Shown here: in pieces, positions 11,177 to 22,520 of the stretch
How positions within the stretch are numbered: position 1 is the stretch's first letter
Layout of the letters: every line of letters starts with the position of its first letter
Source of the DNA: Letharia columbiana
Lineage: Eukaryota > Ascomycota > Lecanoromycetes > Lecanorales > Parmeliaceae
Assembly (NCBI RefSeq): GCF_014066305.1
Contig: NW_023501053.1
Span: forward strand, 700,501 to 764,500
DNA length: 64,000 nucleotides
Reading direction: 5' to 3'
Made by a program: the position numbers and the translations under genes
Notes under the pieces: model-generated
What the model was told of the DNA's origin: nothing
The model's database searches: none
Seen by the model: the letters and a program-made list of their open reading frames with translations, nothing else

Positions 11177-11800
11177 TATATAATAAAATAAGATAGAGCT
11201 AAATTAGAAAATCTTAAATTTATATATATAATTAATTATAAATTCGAGTTCTCTACGCTTTTTAACTAGATTAACTAAGTTATTATAGATAAATAAATTA
11301 GCGTTCGTAATTATTAAAATCTCGCCCTTTCGCGTCTTCTTATTAAAAATTAGATATACGTTATTAATATATAAAATAACTTTTTTATTTTCTATTAAAA
11401 TTTTGAGATTTTTTTTTAAAATTTTAAAACGCTGTTTGTGCTTTTCGAATTTTTAAAAATTTAAAAATTTAGTCTTATAATTATTAAAGCGTAAGGAATC
11501 TCAAATATCGCTTACTAGAGTTCGCTCGACAGCGAGATAGTTCTAATTAAAAAATAGATATATATTATTTAATTTTGGAATTTAACTTTTTATTTTCTAT
11601 TATAATTTTAATTTTTTTTTAAAATTATAAAATAAAATGTAGACTTTTAGATAAAAAAAGAATTTTTCTTAAATTTAATCTTATAATTATTAAAAGGTAA
11701 GATATTTAAATATCGCTTATTAAAGATCGCTTATTAAATTTACTCGATAGTTCTAATTAACTCTAATAATTATAAATTTAATTTATAAATCTTTACTCGT
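11177..11800 (+). repeat. Family B repeat
   Basis: Head at the left (AATAAGATAGAGCTAAATTA), tail at the right (AATCTTTACTCGT), with two internal units. The CTCGCCCTTTCGCGTCTTCTT segment is less mutated than the rest. No ORF. Confidence 0.6.
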
Positions 11801-11882
11801 ATAATTTAAAAGAATAATTTAAAATAAAAAGAATAATAATTTAATAGACTAATTCTATAGTATAACTATTTATTAACTATTA

Positions 11883-12501
11883 TAAAAAAGAATAAGATAG
11901 AGCTAAGTTAGAAAATCTTGAATTTATATATATAGTTAATTATAAATTCGATAGATCTATTTTCGCTTTTTAATTAAGATATTACGAGTAAATAAATTAA
12001 CGTTCGTAATTATTAAAATCTCGCCCTCCTACGCCTTTCTTATTAAAAAAATAAATATATATTATTAACACGTAGAATAACTTTTTTATTTTCTAAGTTA
12101 AAAATTTTAAGATTCTTTTTTTAAATTTTAAAACGCTGTTTATGCTTTTCGAATTTTTAAGAATTTTAAAATTTAGTCTTATAATTATTAAAGCGTAAGG
12201 AATTCAAATATCGCTCATCAAAGTTCGCTTACCAAAGATCGCCAGATAGCTATATTATTTGATTTTAGATATAATTTTTAATTTTGAATTTTATTTTCTA
12301 TTAAAAATTTGAGATTTTTTTTTAAAATTATAGAACGAAATATGGGCTTTTAGATAAAAAAAAGAACTATTAAATTTAGTCTTATAGATATTTAAAGATA
12401 ACGAATTTAAATATCGTCTATTAAAAGTTCGCTTACTAAATTTACTCGATAGCTCTAATTAAAAAAAAAATTATAAATTTAATTTATAGGCCTTTACTCG
12501 T
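11883..12501 (+). repeat. Family B repeat
   Basis: Same orientation and layout as the copy just to the left, with two internal units. It ends GGCCTTTACTCGT. The segment CTCGCCCTCCTACGCC keeps several Cs, as in other copies. Confidence 0.6.
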
Positions 12502-12621
12502 TTAAATATATAAAATTAAATAATTAGCTAATAAATCTATTAAGCTTCTATTATATATATTTTCTATTTTTAATAAATAATAATTAAATAAAAAGAGATT
12601 TTTAATATTTATATATTAAAT

Positions 12622-13015
12622 ACGAGTAAAGATTTATAAATTAAATTTATATATTTTTTTAAATTAGAACTATCGAGTAAATAGATAAGCGATCTTTAGT
12701 AAGCGAACTTTAATAAGCGATATTTAAATTTCTTACGCTTTAATAATTATAAGACTAAATTTTATAATTCTTTTTTTTATTTAAAAGCTTATATTTTATT
12801 CTATAATTTAAAAAAAAATCTTAAATTTTTAATAGAAAATAAAAAGTTTTTCTATATATTAATAACGTATATCTAATTTTTTTTAATAATTATAAATACT
12901 AATTTATTTATCTACGATATCTAATTAAAAAGTATAGATCTATTAAATTTATAATTAGCTATATATATAAATTAAAGATTTTTAAGCTTAGCTTTATTTT
13001 ATTTTATTATATATA
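12622..13015 (-). repeat. Family B repeat, short form, reverse orientation
   Basis: It starts with ACGAGTAAAGATTTATAAAT and ends with the head read in reverse (AAGCTTAGCTTTATTTTATT). Only one internal unit is present, giving about 390 bp. Confidence 0.6.
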
Positions 13016-13035
13016 TTAATTAATATTAGAAAGCT

Positions 13036-13190
13036 ATTAAAGAAATAAAATTAAAGAAATAAAATTAAAGAAAATAAAATTAAAGAAATAAAATTAAAGA
13101 AATAAAATTAAAGAAATAAAATTAAAGAAATAAAATTAAAGAAATAAAATTAAAGAAATAAGATTAATAAAATGAAATTAAAGAAAGTAG
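13036..13190 (+). repeat. 14-bp tandem repeat (AAAGAAATAAAATT)n
   Basis: About ten near-perfect copies of AAAGAAATAAAATT, with one 15-bp variant early in the run and degenerate units at the right end. It lies directly after a family B copy. Confidence 0.85.
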
Positions 13191-13269
13191 CGATACGCTA
13201 AGTTACGCTAGACTAGAAACGTATTATTTATAAAGATTATTAGATAAGATTATATAAATATTATTAGTA

Positions 13270-13844
13270 TATATAAAAGAATAAGATAGAATTAAGCTTA
13301 AAAATCTTAAATTTATATATATAGCTAATTATAAATTTAAAGTTACTACGCTCTTTAATTAGATTAATTAAATTATCGCGAATAAATAAATTAATATTCG
13401 TAATTATTAAAAAAATAGATATACGTTATTAATATATAGAATAACTTTTTTTATTTTCTATTAAAATTTTAAGATTTTTTTTTAAATTATAGAATAAAAT
13501 ATACGCTTTTAAATAAAGAAAGAATTTTTAAATTTAATCTTATAATTATTAAAGCGTAAGAAATTTAAATATCGTTTATTAAAGTTCGCTCGATAGTCGA
13601 ATAGCCTTAATTAAAAAATAGATATATATTTTTTAATTTTAGAATAACTTTTTAATTTTCTATTAAAATTTTTAGATTTTTTTATAATTATAAAATAAAA
13701 TATAGACTTTTAGAGAGAAAAAAAATTCTTAAATTTAGTCTTATAATTATTAAAGCGTAAGAAATTTAAATATCGCTTATCTATTTACTCGATAGTTCTA
13801 ATTAAAAAAATAATTATAAATTTAATTTATAAATCTTTACTCGT
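13270..13844 (+). repeat. Family B repeat
   Basis: Head AAGAATAAGATAGAATTAAG at the left, tail AATCTTTACTCGT at the right, with two internal units. Heavily mutated. Confidence 0.6.
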
Positions 13845-14091
13845 ATATTATATAAAGAAATATCTTAATTATAAATATAATTAATTAATATAGAATATAA
13901 AAGTAGATTATAATTATAAGATATAAAAGAATATATAGATTTAGATAATAAATAATTAGAATATAATAATTTAAATCTTTAAAAAGAAGAAAAATTTTAA
14001 TAAAGTAATTAAAGAATTTTTTCTTTAAAATTTAAAATATTATAATTAAGATTATAAGCGTTTTAGAGAAAATTAATAGATATAAAAGAAT

Positions 14092-14625
14092 AAGTTTAAA
14101 TCTATAAATTAAATTTATAAAGTAATTTTTTTTTCTAATATCGAGATTAAATTCGATTCTCGAAGAGTAAAAGTATTTTAATTTAAGATTTACTTAGAAT
14201 TATAAGATTAAATTTTATAAATTTTAAATTATTAGAAAGCGTAGAATAAGTTCTATAGTTTAAAAAAAATAGTAAAAAAATAATAGTAAAATTTTAATAG
14301 AAAAAAGAGAAGTTATATTAATAATAAATCTTCGGAGAATTAATTAATTTTAAATTAATTTTATTTACATTAATAAGAAGTTAATTTTAATATTTATTAT
14401 AGATCTCTTATTTTAATAATTATTTTAATAATTTATAGAATTTATAGAATTTTTATTAATTTTACGATTTTTACGATTTTACGATTTCTACGATTTTACG
14501 ATTTTTTAGCGAGAGAGATTAATGAATTCGAATCGAGGACGAAGCGAAATAGTTTCGAATTTTATTAAAATTATTACTACTCGACTATTTAAGCTTATAT
14601 AAAATAATATTCTTAATAGAGTAAA
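14092..14625 (-). repeat. Family D repeat, reverse orientation
   Basis: Reverse complement of the repeat at 3443-4696. It starts with AAGTTTAAATCTATAAATTA and ends with CGACTATTTAAGCTTATAT. A less mutated segment (about 14500-14545, GAATTCGAATCGAGGACGAAG) matches the region around the MITE-1 insertion site. No MITE is present in this copy. Confidence 0.5.
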
Positions 14626-15128
14626 TAAGTTTTTAATAAGCGATATTTAAATCCTCTATCTTTAAATATTTATAAGATTAAATTTAATAATTCTTTTTTT
14701 ATTTAAAAGCTTTTATTACGTTCTATAATTTAAAAAAAGAATATAAATTTAATAGAAAATAAAAAAGTTATTCTAAAATTAAATAATATATATCTATTTT
14801 TTAATTAGAGTTATTAATAAGCGAACTTTAATAAACGATAATTAAGATTCTTATTCTTTAATAATTATAAGATTAAATTTTAGAATTTTTACGTTATTAA
14901 AAAGCGTAATCTTCGCTCTATAATTGAAAAAAATAATTATAAAATTTTAATAGAAAATAGTAAAGTTATTAAAGAGTTAAAAGTAGAATAAAAGATTTTA
15001 ATAATTACGAACGTTAATTTATTTACTCGCGGTATTTAATTAAAAAGCGTAGTAACTCTAAATTTATAATTAATTATATATATAAATTTAAGATTTTTTA
15101 ACTTAGCTTTATTTTATTTTATTATATA
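14626..15128 (-). repeat. Family B repeat, truncated, reverse orientation
   Basis: The tail end is missing and the repeat emerges directly from the family D copy. The internal unit and the head in reverse (ACTTAGCTTTATTTTATTTT) are present. Confidence 0.5.
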
Positions 15129-15142
15129 TATTAATTAATATA

Positions 15143-15571
15143 TATAAAAGAATAAGATAGAGTTAAGTTAAAAAATCTTAAATTTATATATAAAGCTAAT
15201 TATAAATTTAAGAGTTATTATACTCTTTAATTAACTCGCTAAGTTATCGCGAATAAATAAATTAGCGTCTATAACTATTAAAATTCTCTTCCCGCATCTC
15301 TTATTAAATTATAAATATAGTTATCTATTATAATAACTTTTTTATTTTCTATTAAAATTTTGAATTTTTTTTTAAAATTATAAGACGCTAGTTTAGCCTT
15401 TTAAATAATTTTAAGAATTTTAAAAATTTAATCTTATAATTATTAAAAAGATAAGATATTTAAATATCGCTTATCAAAGTTCGCTTATCAAAGATCGCTT
15501 ACTTAAATTTACTCGATAGCTGCTCTAATTAAAAAAATAACTATAAATTTAATTTATAGATCTTTACTCGT
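15143..15571 (+). repeat. Family B repeat, short form
   Basis: Head AAGAATAAGATAGAGTTAAG at the left and tail GATCTTTACTCGT at the right, with one internal unit. It lies head-to-head with the reverse copy immediately to its left. Confidence 0.6.
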
Positions 15572-16309
15572 TAGAGTATAATATAATAAATTAATATTTT
15601 ATTTTATTTTATTTTATTTTATATCTTCTTAACTAGTATAAATAATATATATTTTTCTAATATTATTATATTTATCTTATAAATAAATATTAATTAATAA
15701 TATATATTCTTTTATAAATACTCGTTACGTTTATAACTATAATTATTTAAAAAAATTAACTATTATTACTTTTATTACTTTTATTATTTCTATTACTTTT
15801 TAAAATTCTTTTTAAAATTTTTTTAAAATTCTTAATATCTTTATATTATTATTAACGATTAATTTATTATTCTTATTAATTTTAATATAAGTATATTAAT
15901 ATATAGAATATTAAGTCTTCTAATCTCGATAGTTATAATAAATAGAAATCTTTTTAATAATACTCTTTTAAGTAATATAATATTATTATCTTTCGAGAGA
16001 AATATTTAAAATATCGAGATTAAATCTAAGAGAGCGTTAACTTCGAAATTAAATAATTACGATATAATACTTTTTATCTAATATAAATATAATAGCTATC
16101 GTAGTTCTTATTAATAATAATTACTCGTTTAAAAATATATTTACTATCTATTAACGTATAATCGAGAGTATCTTAAATAAAATATTATTATTAAAAATTA
16201 TATTAGTTAATATAGTTAATATAGAAATAATATTATATTAGATTATATCTCTATAGATTTAATAACTAATTATAAATGTTAATATTTATTTATAGGAAAT
16301 TATAAGCGA
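15572..16309. other. RIP-mutated AT-rich DNA next to the gene island
   Basis: No gene is visible. The sequence is A/T-rich with short runs such as TTTTATTTTATTTTA. The change to ordinary composition takes place between about 16260 and 16310. Confidence 0.5.
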
Positions 16310-16937
16310 TTAGTAGATATTTGCCTCTGAGATGAGTATAATAGCACTATAAGAATGCCTACTCCCCATGGATAGCCGTTACATTTATAGGCGTGATGTA
16401 TTAGCAATGGAGATGCATATCCCACCGGTGTGACGTAACATCTCATCACACCCTTCTTATCCATGCTTCCTATCTCCTCTTCCCATCTACTCCCTCTTCT
16501 TTCCCGCCCTGCTCTCCTACTACCTCACCTAATAATTCGGTTGGAAGATCGCGTATACGAGTTAGGGGAGGCTTGCACCTTGCGAAAGAGCCTGACAAAA
16601 AGATGTCTTCTACCGTTGAATCATTGACTGATAAGCTATTTTGTAATATCATTGTCCTTCTGCCTTTGCATCTTTGTTCGGAATCATAATCGGATCTCTG
16701 TAAGCGAAGGCGCATAATGTCTGTCGCTCTTACACCGTTTCGCATAACGCATAGATGCATACTAAAGTCGTTCTCGTATCAGAGGGGATCCCGAAAGCCA
16801 TGGAACCCACGAAATTACCTTGCCAGAAGGTGTTTTGGCAACACTCTCGCTCAAGAGTTGAAATCTCGTCCCTTGGGTACCACCAGCACCCAGGGAAAGC
16901 ACTTCCACCTTCCCGGGGAAAAAAGTTCCGACGGCCA

Positions 16938-17144
16938 TCAAAGCGAAGTCGTGAATGAGGCGCCAGGAGTAAACAAGCCAAGACTAGCCACGGTGATCAG
17001 AATATCCGCTCCGACCACCAAAAGAATGATCCAGGGCGACAATTTCCCGTAGAAAACGAGCACACAGACGGCGGGGGTTAGGATAATCAGAGTAACGAGG
17101 AAGAGACCGAGGACAGCGAGAGCGACAATGGCATCGGGCGACAT
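16938..17144 (-). CDS. Small two-span membrane protein, uncharacterised
   Basis: The 68-residue protein begins MSPDAIVALAVLGLFLVTLI. Two hydrophobic segments (about residues 5-31 and 38-57) are joined by the short loop YGKLSP, followed by a polar tail of about ten residues ending TTSL. The ATG has A at -3, the favourable eukaryotic context, and is the first in-frame Met. I see no catalytic motif and only one Cys, so it is not a typical Cys-rich secreted effector. The likely location is an internal membrane or the plasma membrane, by inference only. I do not recognise the family. It is the only open frame in the island with protein-like composition. An additional exon or a longer spliced form cannot be excluded. 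Confidence 0.55.
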   Translation of the reverse strand: MSPDAIVALAVLGLFLVTLIILTPAVCVLVFYGKLSPWIILLVVGADILITVASLGLFTPGASFTTSL

Positions 17145-17394
17145 TCTAGGGGGCTGATATCGTGACGTAAGGTTTTGAGTAGATTGAATGATAAGACTCG
17201 CGAGAAGAGTTGCGTTCTAACACTTGTGAGAGTCTTTGAGAAGCGGGAAGTTGATTTATGAAGGAACTTAAGAAAACAAAGAGAAAAAGACCGTGGTACG
17301 TAGAGCATAAACGTAAGAAGAGGAATTTCAGTTCTTGAAGTAGGGTAATAGGCAACAGATTTCCACGCGCACTAAGGGATTTCGGAATACATTC

Positions 17395-17430
17395 ATCTCG
17401 TCTCGAGCGACGAGATACGAGATACGAGAT
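17395..17430 (-). promoter_or_regulatory. Hairpin and triple ACGAGAT repeat upstream of the small membrane protein
   Basis: ATCTCGTC (17395-17402) and GACGAGAT (17409-17416) form a perfect 8-bp inverted repeat around TCGAGC. The heptamer ACGAGAT is then repeated three times without a gap (17410-17430). It lies about 250 bp upstream of the minus-strand start codon, where a promoter would be expected. A CRE-like TGACGTAA lies closer to the start, at about 17163-17170. A regulatory role is inferred from position and symmetry only. Confidence 0.35.
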
Positions 17431-17767
17431 GTTTCATCCTTACAGCTGTAGGATTGAATTGCGATGAAATTTGAATGAGGATGACGATCTGTTCCCTTAT
17501 CATTTTGCTTCGCCTACTACTCTTGAACCCGGGTCCGTGGGGTAATACGAATCACATGAGCTTTGAGTGCTGAAAGGCAGACTATCACTGTGCCGTACGT
17601 TACGAAATTACACAGAATTAGAAATAAAGAATCTCGAGTGGTGAAGGATTTGGATTCCTCGACTCAGCCGCTCGAAGGGTTGCATTGTTTGCTGCCAGAG
17701 GTGCCGAAGGAATTTTATAGGGGCCGGTGCAGTATACAGCTGCATCTTGCTTGGTGGATATATAACA

Positions 17768-17931
17768 TTATTAATTTAAGCTTAATTATAAGAAAATTAA
17801 AATTATAATATTTATATCTATATTTTTTAACTTTTTTTCTAAATTTATATTATATTATTATAAAATAATAAATTATAAGAATTGATTTTAAAGATTATAA
17901 ATTTTAATAGATTATAAATTCTAGTAAATAC
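17768..17931. mobile_element. MITE-1, right part only
   Basis: From ATTAATTTAAGCTTAATT to the terminal CTAGTAAATAC this matches the right half of MITE-1 (about 3755-3922), including the whole right inverted repeat. The left inverted repeat is absent: upstream the sequence passes into the gene island. Either a deletion removed the left half or the island was joined here by rearrangement. Confidence 0.6.
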
Positions 17932-17994
17932 GAGTATAGGTAACCTTTGCGAGCCGTATCGGGCTGGATCGTCTCGAAATAGTTAAAGACGTAT
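17932..17994. other. Unmutated sliver between two MITEs
   Basis: Sixty-three bases of ordinary composition (GCGAGCCGTATCGGGCTGG and neighbours) between the right end of MITE-1 and the left end of MITE-2. This is probably the original single-copy target DNA. Confidence 0.45.
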
Positions 17995-18582
17995 CTATTA
18001 TTACTAGAAAACGTAGTTTACTAGAAACTTTTTTAAATCTAATAAATTCGCGTATATTAAAATATCTACTCTTATTAAATTCTATAATAATTAAATATAA
18101 TAATAATATATATTTTATAATCTATATAGATATATAGCTATTTCTATAAATTAATTTACTATAATAAGTAAGTTTAATTATTATAGTGTATTAATATTAA
18201 ATATAATATTTACTGCTAATAACTTTTCATATCTATTATTTTTTATTTAAGATCGCTTAATTTTAAACTTAAATAATAGATGTTATTATTAATTATAATA
18301 CTTATAGTATAAAGCTTTTATAATTATTATAAGTTATTATTACTAATTAAGAGTAGCTATAATTAGATAATAATTTTAAATTCTTCTATTAACTATTACT
18401 CGCTGTAATAAACTATTTATATTATTTAATTCTAATTATATTTAAATATGTTTATAATTTATACTCTTAAGAATATGATTTAATATATTGAGTAGACTAG
18501 ATTATATTTGGAAGTAAATTTTAGTATTACTCAATTTTAATTTAAAAATTTTCTAGTAAACTGCGTTTTCTAGTAATAATAG
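17995..18582. mobile_element. MITE-2: 588-bp element with terminal inverted repeats
   Basis: The left end reads CTATTATTACTAGAAAACG and the reverse complement of the right end is the same. The match continues through AGTTTACTAGAAA to about 35 bases. The interior is A/T-rich without an ORF. A second, right-truncated copy starts at 52695 with the same end, but its interior runs in the opposite direction. Fewer CA and TG dinucleotides are lost here than in the large transposons, so mutation is moderate. Confidence 0.7.
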
Positions 18583-19105
18583 CTAAGTAGTGGACAATTA
18601 GACGGGCTATTAGAATAAGTGATAATTTCGTTAAGAAGGGTAACGAGAATATTAAAGACTAATTCAATAATGAAAAGATTTTAAAACTTATTTTTACTTA
18701 TAGGAATATAGATAATACTAATCGTAGCAACTTTATAATTGAAATAATCTTCTTGAAACCTCTTCTTGTTGAGTTCTCGTCGATAACTCGAAGCGCCAAG
18801 ACTGCCACTTATTCTGGTGGTCAGCCTACAACGGCTTCTCCCCCTCGGAGGTCACATTCATCCTTGTTGTTATCAAGAAACGGACCTCATTTATTAGCAG
18901 TGCAATAATGACATAATTGAGTAGGCTGACTTCGGGGCTCACTGGTTGCGCTACAACTTACATGTATCACTGCACAGCCGCTGGTAAGTGAACGGTAGCC
19001 GTTGATTCGGTGTGCGCACTGCAGCACAACGCATTGCAGGATCAGTTATAAAACACTCCGTAACAGATGTCAACTCCATGCTTATAATGCAGTGCAATAT
19101 GAAAT
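18583..19105. other. Partly unmutated non-coding island
   Basis: Composition rises to normal from about 18735 and falls again after 19100. Stop codons close all frames within short distances, and I found no tRNA-like cloverleaf. Nothing in it recurs elsewhere in the window. It is probably single-copy intergenic DNA, perhaps continuous with the 17.9-kb sliver before MITE-2 was inserted. Confidence 0.5.
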
Positions 19106-19754
19106 AGAGTATACGTAGTCTATATTCTTATCTTATAGCTTTAATACGATGGAAAATACTACGCCTCTATTAGAATCGATGCTATTACGACTATTAATGA
19201 TATATAATTTAAGAGAATAGTAAATTAGTTAAAGATAGGGTATACGTAGCCTACGTCTAGAGCTTAAAAGTAATATAATATAGGTTATCGAAGCTTCTCT
19301 CTATACTATATTAGCGACGGAATCTATATCTATTAATGAAAATTCCCTCGCCCGTAAATATATCTATTAGTTAATATTTTATAATCTCTTTATTTAAACT
19401 AGTTAAATATATTCTATTAATCTAGACGATATAATAGAATTTTATTAAGTATAATAAAACGTCGATTAGCTAAAGCGTTTTAAGACTTAGATATAAGTCG
19501 ATACGTAATATACTTAAATCGAATATAACTTAATATTATCTAAATCGCTTTTTACGAATATTACTATCGTTATATTAATCTTCTTTATTTCTTCTTCTCT
19601 CTTAGCTATTTCTATATTTAAAAGATAATCTATTATTTTCTAAGTAAATTATTAATTAGATATTATATAATATTTATAAATCTAATAAGAAGTAAACTTA
19701 ACTCGCTATATAGACGATAACGCGATATCTTAATTCTTTAATAAATATTATTAA
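19106..19754. other. Moderately AT-rich DNA with a spaced 20-bp repeat
   Basis: No gene is visible. GAGTATACGTAGTCTA near 19107 recurs as GGGTATACGTAGCCTA near 19236, about 130 bp apart. RIP is moderate. Confidence 0.4.
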
Positions 19755-20478
19755 TATATATAATAGAATAAGATAAAATTAAATTAAAATTTTTTAAATT
19801 TATATATATAACTAATTATAAATTCGAATTTATTATATATTTTAATTAAATCGACTAAGTTAGCTTAATAGCTCTTTTAAGATTTCTTATTAAAAAAAAT
19901 ACGTTATTTATAAATAAAATAACTTTTTTATTTTCTATTAAATTTTTAAGATTTTTTTTTAAATTATAAAATCGTAGTTTACGCTTTTAAATAAAAAAAT
20001 AATTTCTAAATTTAGTCTTATAATTATTAAAGCGTAAGAAATTTAAATATTACTTATTAAAGTTCGCTCGATAGTCTTAATTAAAAAATAGATATATATT
20101 AATTAATTTTAGAATAACTTTTTAATTTTCTATTAAACTTTTTAATTTTTTTTTTAAATTATAGAACGTAATTTAAGCTTCTTATAATTAAAAAAATTAT
20201 AGAATATAATCTTATATATATTTAAAGATAAAGAATTTCAAATATCGCTTATTAAGAGTTTACTTATTAAATTTACTCGATAGTCGATAGTCTTAATTAA
20301 AAAAATAGATATATATTATTTAATTTTAGAATTACTTTTTTATTTTTTTATTAAAATGTTAAGATTTTTTTTAAATTATAGAATATAATATACGCTTTTA
20401 AATAAAAAAAGAATTATTAAATTTAGTCTTATAAATATTTAAAGATAAAGAATTTAAATATCGTTTATTAAAAACTTA
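19755..20478 (+). repeat. Family B repeat with three internal units
   Basis: The head is at the left (AATAGAATAAGATAAAATTA). The unit of about 200 bp occurs three times, each with a version of TATCGCTTATTAAAGTTCG. The usual tail is missing, and the copy runs into family D sequence near 20480. Confidence 0.55.
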
Positions 20479-20504
20479 TTTAATCTATTAGAAATACTCT
20501 TTAA

Positions 20505-21080
20505 TATAAGCTTAAATAGTCGAGTAATAATAATTTTAATAAGATTTAAAATTATTTTACTTCGTTTACAATTACGATTCGAATTTACGAATCTCTCTTA
20601 TTTAAAAATCGTAAAATTCGTAAAATTAATAAAAATTAAAAAAAAAATTAAAAATTAAAAATAGTATATAATTAATATAAAAAATATATAATATATATTA
20701 AAATTAACTTCTTATTAATTAATTTTAAATTAATTTTTTATAAACTTATTATTAATATAACTTCTCTTTTTTCTATTAAATTTTATTAATTTTCTTTCTA
20801 AATTATAGAATATAGTTTAGACTTTTAAATAAAAAATAAATTCTTAAATATTAATCTTATAAATATTTTAAGATAAAGAGTTTAAGTATTACTTATTAAA
20901 AACTTCTTTACTCTATTAAGAATATTCTTTAATATAAGCTTAGATAGTCGAGTAATAATAACTTAAATAAAATTCGAAATTCTTTTACTTCGTTCTCGAT
21001 TTAAATCTATTAATTTTTCTCGCTAAAAAATTCTAAAATTCTAAAATTCTAAAATTCTAATAATAATAATAATAATAATA
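20505..21080 (+). repeat. Family D repeat fragments
   Basis: Two successive partial copies begin with TTTAATATAAGCTTAAATAG (about 20502) and TTTAATATAAGCTTAGATAG (about 20931). The first contains the empty MITE-1 insertion site (TTTACGAATCTCTC). The second ends in AAAATTCT and AATAAT simple repeats. Confidence 0.5.
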
Positions 21081-22199
21081 ATAAATATAAAAATTATTAT
21101 AGTAAAATATCGCGATTATCTAGTTATATACTTTTAACTACGTTTTATACTTATTAAGAAAGTATCTTAATAAAAACTTTAACTTAGTATTATAAGTAGT
21201 AACTCTTAAGCGAAAGAATAATTATCTTTACTATATACTACTTAATTATACTTATATTTCTATATTACTCTTATAATATAATAGTAATATTATTATTTAA
21301 TATTAATTAACTATTAAATAATTTAGAAGCTTCTTTATTATTATCTATTTATTTAATAATATTAATAATACTTTATTTACTTAGTTTTTTATAGCTATTC
21401 TATTATTAAAGTCTTTTATTAACACTCTTTTATTTATTAATTAAAATCTCTATTATCTTATTAATCTAACAAATAATTTTAATTTAATAAAAGATCTTCT
21501 TAACGTCGACGCTATTTATATTTATATTAATTAAAAGATAATTATATTAATCTTTTAAATCGATAACTTTATTAAAATAGTATATTTATATCTTAATCTA
21601 TTAAAGTCTTCGATAATATTTATAATCTAATATCTTATTATTTATACTCTTAAGCCTTTAAAGCTATTAACGTCTTTATTTATATTATAAAACGATAAAG
21701 TAAGAATTAGATTTAATTCTTTAGAATTTAAATTATTAATATTATAATTACTAGATTAAGCTATTAATAAACTTTTTTTATAAAATAATTAGAGATTTTA
21801 ATAATCTTATTATATAGCTAGTAGAGCTATTAAAATCTTCTTTAATCGATATTATCTTATTAAATTCATCTTTATTAAACTCTTTCTCGCTAGCTATATA
21901 AGAATTATTAAATTTTATTTAAATAAGAAGCTTTATATTAATAAGTTTATTTTAATAAATATTCTTTTTCTATATCTAAGATCTCTATAGAGATTATAAT
22001 TTACGATAATATTATAGCGTTTAATCTTTCTCTTAATTATTAATAACTTTAATAAGATATTAATAATACTATCTAAAGAGCTATTATTTAAATATTATAA
22101 AATCTATAAATATTATCTAATTCTATAGATCTTATAAAATAATTAGAGCTATAAAATCTTTTCGAGAAATTATCTATATCGTAAAGAGAAGAGTTATAT
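21081..22199. other. RIP-mutated AT-rich DNA, unassigned
   Basis: No gene is visible. The relatively even spread of C and G suggests a former coding region of a transposon, but I could not identify a domain in any frame. Confidence 0.45.
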
Positions 22200-22520
22200 T
22201 AGAGATTTAATAGTATATATAATATATAAGAGTAAAAGTACTTAGAGTCTATTAATAGATCTCGCTTATATTACTTACTAGATTATAAGCTATATAGCTA
22301 TAGCGAGTATTTAATATACTTAATAGAAGTCTTAAATACTCGCGAGTTCTCTTTTCTCTTCTTCTTTTTTTTAATTATTAGTTTATTTAGTAATTAATCT
22401 ATCTATTCTCGTAATTACGCTTCTAGACCTCGTAATTATATAGCTACTACGTAGTTCTATTAAAAGAAATCTTACTATCTTATAATAGCTCTAATTATCT
22501 ATTAATAATAATAGAGATAA
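22200..22520 (+). repeat. Family E repeat, forward copy
   Basis: It matches the reverse complement of 48260-48545, sharing the segment around TATAGCGAGTATTTAATATA and the run TTCTCTTCTTCTTTTTTT. Both copies are RIP-mutated. The element type is unknown. Confidence 0.45.

Larger units (their letters stand above)
16310..17765. other. Unmutated single-copy island
   Basis: Normal base composition with frequent CA and TG dinucleotides, bounded on both sides by saturated RIP sequence. RIP acts on repeated DNA, so this stretch was probably single-copy while its neighbours were being mutated. It holds one convincing gene (16938-17144, minus). The rest is non-coding as far as I can tell: a pyrimidine-rich tract at about 16455-16530, a hairpin and 7-bp repeats near 17400, and open frames that look like chance. 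Confidence 0.7.

Noticed and set aside
13036..13190. CRISPR-like spacing in the 14-bp repeats
   Set aside because: The units follow each other directly without spacers. It is a simple tandem array.
16470..16760. Minus-strand open frame of 96 codons in the gene island
   Set aside because: The residue composition is unlike a folded protein, no motif is visible, and it runs over the pyrimidine-rich tract. It is better read as the downstream region of the small membrane gene. A second exon cannot be excluded, but no splice sites support one.
16717..17052. Plus-strand open frames overlapping the small membrane gene
   Set aside because: They are antisense to the two-span protein and have the low-complexity, Arg/Pro-rich look of chance frames. 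The minus-strand frame has hydrophobic segments and a good start context.
17563..17808. Plus-strand open frame at the right edge of the gene island
   Set aside because: It has no ATG at its beginning, runs into MITE-1 sequence, and shows no motif.
18900..19080. tRNA gene in the second island
   Set aside because: Some GC-rich stem-like segments are present but no cloverleaf with consistent acceptor, anticodon and T arms could be drawn.
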